Assembly (NCBI GenBank): GCA_001414325.1
Contig: LLKB01000005.1
Coordinates: forward strand, 1,177,033-1,241,032
Length of the DNA stretch: 64,000 nt
Direction: 5' to 3'
Source of the DNA: Butyribacter intestini
GTDB taxonomy: Bacteria; Bacillota; Clostridia; Lachnospirales; Lachnospiraceae
Positions within the stretch are counted from its first letter, which is position 1, and each line of letters begins with the position of its first letter. A program made the position numbers and the translations under genes. The notes under the pieces were generated by a model. The model saw nothing but the letters and a program-made list of their open reading frames with translations. It made no database searches and was not told the DNA's origin. Below, in pieces: positions 57,307 to 64,000 of this stretch.

Positions 57307-57567
57307 TCATAAATTGCAAACCGCATATAATGGAATATTTTCCATCCAGCCCTGATCAATATACTTTTTTGATGAAAATCGTACTGCTTTTTCGGGATGA
57401 TATTTCTCAAAATATGCTTTCAAACTTTACGACTTTATCATAATATTTTTTCCAAATTCTTTCATTAACCATGTTTTTCCAACCTGTCTCGCACCCATTA
57501 AGAGCAAAGGTTTTCTGTTTTCTTTTTCTTTCCACTGCAAAAGACTTTCTATCGCAAATCTATACAT
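57307..57567 (-). pseudogene. Internally deleted AAA ATPase (DUF4143/AAA_14 type)
   Basis: The N-terminal piece (57427-57567) reads MYRFAIESLLQWKEKENRKP and the Walker A MGARQVGKTWLMKEFGK, then stops. In the same frame after the stop comes the family's C-terminal end, SLKAYFEKYHPEKAVRFSSK...WMENIPLYAVCNL. About 300 residues in between are absent, so this is a deletion derivative. Confidence 0.8.
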
Positions 57568-57627
57568 TCATCATCACCTCTTTAAAAGAGTATATCACAT
57601 TTTTTCCGTTCTATTCAACATACCGCT

Positions 57628-57759
57628 CTACATTTTTTCTGACCTAAATCATACTTTATTCTACACTTTTTCCGACCTAAATCACACCTTATTCTACACT
57701 TTTTCCAACCTAAATCACACTTTACTCTGCACTTTTTCTGACCCAAATCATACTTTACT
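57628..57759. repeat. 33-bp tandem repeat (four copies)
   Basis: Units of 33 bp (CTACACTTTTTCCGACCTAA / ATCACACTTTATT with small changes) start at 57628, 57661, 57694 and 57727. The last covers the end of the MATE remnant's reading frame. No spacer variation as in CRISPR. Confidence 0.85.
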
Positions 57760-58584
57760 TATACTTTCCACTTTATTTCTTCTTATTCTCTTTAAAAATA
57801 CATATCCAACTGCACAAGCTACTACTTCCGTTATCGGAAATGCCCACCATATCAATGAAATTCCCATCTGACCGTTTCTTACAAAAATTGAAAAAATACC
57901 CGCCAATGGTAAAATAATCACAAATTGTCTGAGAAGCGAAATAACCAGTGACTCGATGCCACCGTCCAACGCCTGATATATTCCCTGATATGCTACATTT
58001 ATTCCTGCAAAAATAAAACCTATGGAAATAATTCTCATTGCTCCAACAAAATATCCTCTTGATTGTCCTGCATTAAATAAAGTTGCAAAAGCCCCCGGAA
58101 AAATCTCCGTAATTGCCACACCTACAATCATAAGTACAATCGTATAAACAAGTCCGTATTTGATTCCGTCATTTATCCTCTTTTTACTCCTCATTCCATA
58201 CCCAAAAGCAATAATTGGTGTGATTGCATCTCTAAGTCCAAAGGCGAGGAACAGTACAAACTGCTGTACCTTATAGAACAATCCATATGCTGTCTGTGCT
58301 GACGAACTGAACTTCAAAATCAGATTCATCACATATACCATGATAGACATTAATGCCTGTGCAATAATTGCAGGGAGTCCAATCGCATAGATTTCCCTGA
58401 TAATTCTGCCATTCGGTTTCATGAATTTTACTCTATGCTCAAATTCATTATTTAATTTAATATGGAAAATAAACAACAATACAGTAGATACAACCTGTCC
58501 GATTACAGTAGCATATGCAGCACCCTCTACTCCCATCTCAGGAACCGGACCAATTCCATAAATCATGATTGGATCAAGAATAAT
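57748..58584 (-). pseudogene. 5'-truncated MATE-family efflux transporter
   Basis: The 278-codon open frame starts after an in-frame TAA (58585-58587) with [20 protein letters not shown], the middle of a MATE protein, and continues with about seven transmembrane helices to a basic end. Full MATE proteins have ~450 residues and 12 helices, so the first ~170 residues are lost. An ATG at 58566 exists but could only give a half transporter. Confidence 0.8.
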
Positions 58585-58609
58585 TTATCAATATGTGTGA
58601 TAAGACACA

Positions 58610-58660
58610 CATAAAAAACGAGTAACAAAACTGGATTTACGCTAGTCTGCTACTCGTTCG
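58610..58660. repeat. Hairpin ACGAGTA...TACTCGT next to the MATE break
   Basis: AACGAGTA and TACTCGTT pair around ~27 nt. A similar ACGAGTAACAA...GCTCGTAAC hairpin lies at 61255-61312 upstream of the MetE-like gene, so it may be a dispersed small repeat. Confidence 0.35.
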
Positions 58661-58704
58661 TTAATTATTATATTTGTGTTTTAAAAAAAAGTCAAACAAA
58701 AATC

Positions 58705-58851
58705 TTATTTTAACTTCGCTCCATCCCCACCTAATACGCTCTCATCAACACTTACATTTTTAATTCTGCCAAGATACTTATTGTCATCTATGACTTTGAT
58801 AAGTTCACATTCAAGAGCTACCGGAAGTTCCTTGATAACAGAACCCGACAT
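58705..58851 (-). pseudogene. Flavin reductase C-terminal fragment
   Basis: A 48-codon piece reading LPVALECELIKVIDDNKYLG and RIKNVSVDESVLGGDGAKLK, the end of a flavin reductase-like FMN-binding split-barrel protein (family ~180 residues). The N-terminal part is missing; the sequence upstream is unrelated. Confidence 0.65.
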
Positions 58852-58933
58852 TACATTTTTTCCCTAATAGCAGACTTTTATCTGCTGACAAACACGATGC
58901 TATAAAGCGTACGAACACTCCTATAAAATATTT

Positions 58934-59524
58934 TTAAATCGGCTTTATGTTCCCTTTAACAATGTTCTCCTTTATAATTCTGTCAATAACATCATACAGA
59001 CGCTCAGAGCCAAGTTTTGTTTTGCTCTGTCTGCCGTACACCTGCTCTGCCGTCACACCATGTTCTCTCCAGTCACCGCCACCATTACTGTTATTTAAGA
59101 TTAAAGGCTGGAGATTGTCCATCGCATGAGCAAATTTTGACTCCGCTGTCTTAAATTCCTCAAACTCATCAAACAGCTTTATAAGTTCGTCTTTCTGTTC
59201 CTCCGGGAGTATTGAAAATATCCTCTCTTTTGCCGCATCTTCTCTTGCTTTCTGCGTCTTAAGATTTTCAGCATCATACGCATATGTATCACCTGCATCT
59301 ATCTCCACTATATCATGTATCAGGCACATAAGCATAACTTTTCCAATATCCACCGGTTCATTTGAATACTCTTTTAACAGATATGCCATGATTGCCATAT
59401 GCCATGCGTGTTCCGCATCATTTTCATTTCTGCCGTGACCTGACAGATGTGTCTGTCTGAATATATTTTTTTCCTTATCTATCTCCAATGCAAAATCAAG
59501 CTGTTTTTTTAATCTTTCATCCAT
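58934..59524 (-). CDS. HD-domain nucleotidase (YfbR/HDDC2-like)
   Basis: A 196-residue HD phosphohydrolase with GHGRNENDAEHAWHMAIMAY, then LIHDIVEIDAGDTYAYD, the motifs of YfbR/HDDC2-type 5'-deoxynucleotidases that hydrolyse dNMPs. AGGAGG lies upstream. It looks intact, unlike the remnants next to it. The exact substrate is inferred from family. Confidence 0.87.
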   Translation of the reverse strand: MDERLKKQLDFALEIDKEKNIFRQTHLSGHGRNENDAEHAWHMAIMAYLLKEYSNEPVDIGKVMLMCLIHDIVEIDAGDTYAYDAENLKTQKAREDAAKERIFSILPEEQKDELIKLFDEFEEFKTAESKFAHAMDNLQPLILNNSNGGGDWREHGVTAEQVYGRQSKTKLGSERLYDVIDRIIKENIVKGNIKPI

Positions 59525-60077
59525 AAAACTCTGCCTCCTAAAAATAAATCAAAGTCTGATAACCCGTGTCATACTTGCAATTATAGTAAAATTAAAACTT
59601 TGCTTTTAACAACTCCGCAAATTATTCAATATAATACCCCAAAGTATTCTTATACCTCTAATTGTTACATTATTATTTGATTTAAACCTTTGCATTACAT
59701 TATAACATTGCTTATTTTTATTTTCTACCTTTGCAAAAAGCAAACACAAAATGGTGTCTTTTCTATTTATTTAGATAAAGCTTCACGCTAATAAAATCTA
59801 AATACAAAATAATTTCTTTTTTGTTTATCCAAATAAAATTTTACGCTGACAAAGAAAAAAAGACAGAGGTTTCTGCCTACTATTCACCTATATATCTCCA
59901 GACATTTGCAAAACTTTCATATATATATATATACATAAGTCAAGCGAATATTTTCAATCTGCTTTTATACTTGCTCATAACACAATATATAATTAGTTTC
60001 TTTATTGCCCGATATATAGTGTAAATAGTAACAGCTCTAAAACCCTCTGTCTGTTTTGTTTTAACGGTAGTCTTTCT
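59525..60077. other. 553-bp region without gene
   Basis: Very AT-rich. An imperfect direct repeat is visible (ATAAA...CACGCTAATAAA near 59775 and ATAAAATTTTACGCTGACAAA near 59832). Nothing else recognisable; no riboswitch motif seen. Confidence 0.35.
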
Positions 60078-61193
60078 TTATTTCCAGACTTCTTCTGCTA
60101 TCTCTTTCACAAGTGCAAGTTTTGCCCACTGCTGTTCTTCCGTAAGTTTATTTCCAATCTCACACGAAGCAAATCCGCACTGTGGACTTAAACATAAACG
60201 GTCAAGCGGAATGTATTTTGCAGCCTGTTCAATTCTTGCCTTTACGGTTTCCTTGTCCTCAAGTTCAGGTTTCTTAGTTGTTATAAGACCAAGAACAACT
60301 TTCTTATCAGGTGAAACTTTTGCAAGCGGTGCAAATCCACCGGATCTCTCATCATCATACTCTAATAAAAGTGCATCAACATTTTCCTGTGCAAATACAT
60401 AATCTGCAACTGAATCATAAGGTCCGCTTGTAAAGAATGTAGAATGATAATTACCTCTACAGATATGTGATGTTATAACCATATCTTCCGGTTTCTTTTC
60501 AAGTGCAAGATTATTTACTTTCAAAAGCTGTGCCTTTACATCTTCAATATCAAGTCCGAGTGATTTATATCTCTGTTTTGCGGCATCCCCTACAATCGCA
60601 CCCCATGTGCAATCATCAAACTGAAGATTACGGCATCCAGCCTCATAAAACTGTGCGATAACTTCCTGATATGCTGTTCCTATATCCTGTATAAGCTCAT
60701 CATCCGCCTCATAAAACTCTCTTGTCTTAGCAATATTCTGAGGAACTATCATCTGCTGGTACATCTGTGCAGGTGCAGGAATCGTGTATTTAGCCACTGT
60801 ATTCTCATCCTCAAACTGCTTAAGAAATTTAAAATATTCCACAAATGGATGTTCTTTTGCCTTAACCCTGCCAACAAGATAAGTGGCTTCAAGGTCTGCC
60901 ATCTCTCCATTAAACTGAACTCCGCCGCCCTTTTTCTCATGAGCAACACCCTCAAATCCCCACATAAAATCAAGATGCCAGAACTTTCTGCGAAATTCTC
61001 CATCTGTTATAGCATGAAAGCCTGCTGCTTTCTGCTTTACGACAATGTCACGGACGCAGTCATCTGTTATTTTTTCAAGCTCGTCCTGTGTAATCTTACC
61101 TGCCGCAAAATCAGCCTTAGCATCTTTTAATTTCTGTGGTCTTAAAAAGCTTCCTACAAAATCATATCTGAATGGTGTTTTTAATGTACTCAT
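60078..61193 (-). CDS. Cobalamin-independent methionine synthase-like protein (MetE C-terminal domain, YxjG/YxjH type)
   Basis: A 371-residue single-domain protein, half the length of full MetE. Zinc ligand region: His/Cys in TSHICRGN, Glu in LLEYDDERSG and Cys in LSPQCGFAS. N-terminal FRYDFVGSFLRPQKL and AITDGEFRRKFWHLDF are typical of the YxjG/YxjH subgroup. It probably transfers a methyl group to homocysteine, but the natural donor of this subgroup is not established. No SAM or T-box element was seen upstream. Confidence 0.9.
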   Translation of the reverse strand: MSTLKTPFRYDFVGSFLRPQKLKDAKADFAAGKITQDELEKITDDCVRDIVVKQKAAGFHAITDGEFRRKFWHLDFMWGFEGVAHEKKGGGVQFNGEMADLEATYLVGRVKAKEHPFVEYFKFLKQFEDENTVAKYTIPAPAQMYQQMIVPQNIAKTREFYEADDELIQDIGTAYQEVIAQFYEAGCRNLQFDDCTWGAIVGDAAKQRYKSLGLDIEDVKAQLLKVNNLALEKKPEDMVITSHICRGNYHSTFFTSGPYDSVADYVFAQENVDALLLEYDDERSGGFAPLAKVSPDKKVVLGLITTKKPELEDKETVKARIEQAAKYIPLDRLCLSPQCGFASCEIGNKLTEEQQWAKLALVKEIAEEVWK

Positions 61194-61413
61194 CTGTATA
61201 ACCTCCTGTTTGTTTCTTTGTTCATACTTATGTTAAAGTTTTAAATACTAATTTACGAGTAACAATATGTTAAGCGTATATTTGTAATTCGCTCTGCTAT
61301 TTGCTCGTAACAATGCTTTTGTTTTTCTGAGGTTATATTATCATTTCACCATTACATATGTATAATATCTTTATTTTGTAGTTTGTCATAGTTTAAAACT
61401 ATGGCATAAAGTT

Positions 61414-62595
61414 TCATCGCTTCACTTTCACAACTTTCAACATACATACCGATATCACCAGAACTATCGGAAATACACATCCTGCAAGCATTCCTGCTTT
61501 GAGATTATTACCGGCATTTTGTGTTACAAATCCAACTATTGCAGGTCCTATCGAACCTCCCATATCTCCTGCCATTGCCAGTAATGCAAAAAGAGCTGTT
61601 CCTCCTGCTTTTATCCTTACTGATGTTATGCTTATCGTACCAGGCCACATTATGCCGACTGAAAAACCACATATTATGCAGCCTGCAAGACCGGCAATGG
61701 GATTTCCGCCAAGTCCCGCCAGCAGATAGCATACAAGACACAACACGCCTGAACCTGTCATAAATTTTATAAGGTCAACTTTTTCTCCGTACTTTCCATA
61801 AAACAATCGGCTTATCCCCATTGCGACTGCAAACAGACACGGTCCCATAATATCTCCGACACTCTTAGGAAGTCCTAGTGCCGATTCTACATAGGCTGAT
61901 GCCCACTGTGCCATTGAGATTTCGCTTGCACCTGCACAGACCATAAGTATTATAGAAATCCAGAATATCGGAAGTTTGCACAAGTCTCTTATTGCAAGCC
62001 CCTCTCCTTCTTCTGTCAACCGTTCTATAGGACAACTAAGGAAATTAAATACATTATAAATAGGAACTAACGCCCATATGCAGGCGAGTGTCCGCCAGTT
62101 TTCTATTCCAAATACAGCAAAGAATGCTGTCGATAAAAGTATGACTCCTACCGACCCCCAGCAGTAAAATGAATGAAGCAGGCTCATTACACTGCTTTTA
62201 TTTTCAAACGGACAGGCTTCTACTATCGGACTTACAAGCACTTCTATAAGACCGCTTCCCATCGCATAAACAATAACGCTTATAATAATTCCTGCATACG
62301 CATTTGGCAAAATCTCCGGCAATATTGCAAGTCCTATAAGTCCTGCTGCCGAAAATATTTCAGATGCAACAACGCACTTTCTATAACCGATGCGGTCAAC
62401 AAATTTGGCACAGAACAAGTCTATTAAAAGCTGCGTGAAGAAAAATGTTGTTGATATAAATGCTATCTCGCTTATCGGTATTCCATATGTTCTTTTAAAA
62501 GTTAAAAACAACAATGGTGCAAAATTCGCCGCTATCGCCTGTGTAATAAAACCAAGATAACACGCAATAAGAGTTTTTCCGTATTTGTCTTTCAT
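61414..62595 (-). CDS. MFS transporter
   Basis: A 393-residue permease with 12 hydrophobic helices. The N-terminal half has FVDRIGYRKCVVASE between TM2 and TM3, the MFS loop motif. The C-terminal half repeats the pattern. The ATG at 62595 follows GGAGG by 8 bases; the upstream in-frame TTG is inside that site. The pattern suits a sugar or drug permease of the FucP/YfkF-like kind; substrate unknown. The MetE-like gene follows 220 bp away and may be separate. Confidence 0.87.
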   Translation of the reverse strand: MKDKYGKTLIACYLGFITQAIAANFAPLLFLTFKRTYGIPISEIAFISTTFFFTQLLIDLFCAKFVDRIGYRKCVVASEIFSAAGLIGLAILPEILPNAYAGIIISVIVYAMGSGLIEVLVSPIVEACPFENKSSVMSLLHSFYCWGSVGVILLSTAFFAVFGIENWRTLACIWALVPIYNVFNFLSCPIERLTEEGEGLAIRDLCKLPIFWISIILMVCAGASEISMAQWASAYVESALGLPKSVGDIMGPCLFAVAMGISRLFYGKYGEKVDLIKFMTGSGVLCLVCYLLAGLGGNPIAGLAGCIICGFSVGIMWPGTISITSVRIKAGGTALFALLAMAGDMGGSIGPAIVGFVTQNAGNNLKAGMLAGCVFPIVLVISVCMLKVVKVKR

Positions 62596-62850
62596 TTCTG
62601 TTTCCTCCAATTTTTCCTATGTTTTACCGCAAATGTAAATATCAGCAACTAATTATGTATTGTGCTGTTTGAATATTTATACTTTTGCAGTTTTACCATA
62701 ACCTGTTTATGTATTTATATTTTTTTGTATTATATTACATTTTTTTAGGAAATAATTGAAATATACAGTTAATTTCTAACATTATTTTATTATTTATATT
62801 TTAACATATGTTATCTGACACAAACAATATTTTACTAAGACTTCCCATAC

Positions 62851-63366
62851 CTAAAATGGGATTCGCACCTTATTGGTGTGGGAAGTTTGAGTTATTAATA
62901 TTTCCAGCTTCTCAAACACTTTTTCAGCATACAACAACTTAATCTCATGTCTGTCCATTCCCTTAACATCAGCATCAAACTCAAAAGAATTTACTTTTTC
63001 ACCTGCAATTATACAAAAATATACTTTTCCCTGAACACTGTCTGCATTATTGGGGTCAACATTTCCTGTCGTTCCCGTTATACCGATTGCTATATCCGTA
63101 TTCAATTTTTCCTTAACAGTCTGTGCCATTGCCTTAGCACACTCGTTTGAATACACACCGTATTTATTTATTATACCTTCATCCACACCGACAAAAATCT
63201 TAGTCTGATTAAGATAAGTCACATATCCGCCCGGAAAGATTGCTGATGCCCCCTCCGTGTCGGTTATCATGGATGCAATAAGACCTGATGTGCAGCTCTC
63301 CATCGTTGATATTGTAGTGCCGCTGCTTATCAGTTTTTTTATTAAATTGTCAATTTTATTTTTCAT
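62851..63366 (-). CDS. CinA C-terminal domain protein (nicotinamide-nucleotide amidase)
   Basis: A 171-residue stand-alone CinA C-terminal domain. It has TISTMESCTSGLIASMITD (catalytic Ser in the ES/T-x-G region), FPGGYVTYLNQTK, and GITGTTGNVDPN. Such enzymes deamidate nicotinamide mononucleotide in NAD salvage. Start is uncertain: the ATG at 63366 gives the family length but a weak ribosome site; an in-frame ATG at 63423 would add 19 residues. Confidence 0.85.
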   Translation of the reverse strand: MKNKIDNLIKKLISSGTTISTMESCTSGLIASMITDTEGASAIFPGGYVTYLNQTKIFVGVDEGIINKYGVYSNECAKAMAQTVKEKLNTDIAIGITGTTGNVDPNNADSVQGKVYFCIIAGEKVNSFEFDADVKGMDRHEIKLLYAEKVFEKLEILITQTSHTNKVRIPF

Positions 63367-63447
63367 GTTATTCTCACTCGCCCCCTGTAAATCAAACTTA
63401 AATACTTTCATGACTTTTTCCATATGGGAAAAATCAAAAACACCCTC

Positions 63448-63585
63448 CTACGGCTCACAAATGCTCCATGCAGCCTCGGCAATCCTCACAGTATTTATAC
63501 CTGCTTTTTTCATCATTTCAATATCTTCATCTAAATGCTCATATGGCATATATTCATCATAATATACCACTACAAAAAGAATTTC
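63448..63585 (-). pseudogene. GH42 beta-galactosidase N-terminal fragment
   Basis: The frame reads YYDEYMPYEHLDEDIEMMKK, then AGINTVRIAEAAWSICEP and stops. This matches the N-terminal strand-helix of GH42 beta-galactosidases (EDIxxMKxAGxNxVRIAExAWS). Only ~40 codons remain, with no start codon; the sequence after the stop belongs to the CinA gene. Confidence 0.6.
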
Positions 63586-63710
63586 TTAATTCAGAAATGA
63601 AGATTATTATGTTGAGTAAAATAAAATTAACAAGGCTGTCACATTAAGTATATTCTATAGTACTTCTTGCGACATCCCTGTTAATTTTTTGTGCAGATAA
63701 ATTATAAATT

Positions 63711-63920
63711 TTATCTTACATTATCATAATGAGTCCACATTCGGATAATTTTTATTGTTCCTTGATATTTTATATCATGTTCTGTAAACTCATCTTCATA
63801 TACCTGATAGACCAACCGATGTTGTATATTTATTCTCCTCGAAATAATCCCATCAAGATTTCCTACCAGTTTCTCATATCGTGGCGGAATCTGATAAGGG
63901 GCATTTTTAATAATAATATA
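63711..63920 (-). pseudogene. Txe/YoeB-family toxin, C-terminal part
   Basis: The frame reads NAPYQIPPRYEKLVGNLDGI, SRRINIQHRLVYQVYEDE and IRMWTHYDNVR, the C-terminal two thirds of a YoeB-type mRNA interferase, with the RLVY core and terminal HY. There is a stop in frame just before IIIKNAPYQ, and the sequence beyond does not continue the toxin clearly. No antitoxin is visible. It may be a decayed toxin or run past a frameshift. Confidence 0.6.
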
Positions 63921-64000
63921 TTATTCTCATCCGTAATTGTAAATCTATATATGTTTTGCTAATAAAACAAATATAGTTATCAATTTCATCAATAGTACAC

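Noticed and set aside
61194-61413. SAM riboswitch or T-box upstream of the MetE-like gene
   Set aside because: None of the conserved core motifs were visible; only an ACGAGTA hairpin and AT-rich sequence.

Overview
The window looks like a chromosomal segment of an AT-rich Gram-positive anaerobe of the class Clostridia, most likely a Lachnospiraceae species (Lachnospira/Eubacterium eligens-like; the species is a guess). The evidence is a long S10-spc-alpha ribosomal cluster with strong AGGAGG ribosome binding sites, four-Cys zinc types of S14 and adenylate kinase, a GlgC/GlgD pair, an ECF transporter module, SpoVG, and many secreted proteins with Lys-rich stalks and Ig-like or LRR repeats. No rRNA, tRNA or CRISPR array was seen.

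Layout. 0.1-6.3 kb is a cell-surface and signalling block: an LRR surface protein, a secreted subtilase, a 50-residue AgrD-like cyclic-lactone peptide gene missed by ordinary ORF calling, and a divergent AgrA-like regulator with an AgrC-like kinase. No AgrB processing protease is present. 6.4-34.7 kb, all on the minus strand, is the ribosomal superoperon read from rpsJ down to rplQ and ecfA1-ecfA2-ecfT. The order is canonical but is broken by extra genes: a small hypothetical gene and 48-bp tandem repeats between rpmD and rplO; an M6-like metallopeptidase, an rRNA methyltransferase and a MITE between secY and adk; and an M14 carboxypeptidase and a second MITE between infA and rpmJ. 34.8-37.6 kb carries spoVG and glgCD. 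38.1-43.3 kb, on the plus strand, has murC, a dnaD-like and a dnaC-like primosome gene, and prs. 43.8-46.8 kb holds a chemoreceptor and a BMP-family lipoprotein. 47.3-49.4 kb has two small membrane or secreted proteins and pyk. 49.6-54.3 kb has a secreted SH3/Fn3-like protein, a LytTR regulator with a LiaF-like membrane partner, and a 5'-truncated metallopeptidase. 54.4-64 kb mixes HD-domain phosphohydrolases, a MetE-like protein, an MFS permease and a CinA-like amidase with gene remnants (GNAT, AAA ATPase, MATE, flavin reductase, GH42, Txe/YoeB).

The most interesting signal is regulatory. The divergent promoter between the AgrD-like gene and the AgrA/AgrC genes carries two pairs of 9-bp LytTR-type direct repeats. 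Each pair has a 12-bp spacer and each lies 32 bp from its own -10 box. The same 9-N12-9 architecture recurs upstream of the LytTR/LiaF-like pair at 51.6 kb and, as a perfect ACCATTTAG repeat, at the broken end of the metallopeptidase at 54.3 kb. A 182-bp MITE with terminal inverted repeats and target-site duplications is present in two nearly identical copies, plus one truncated copy.
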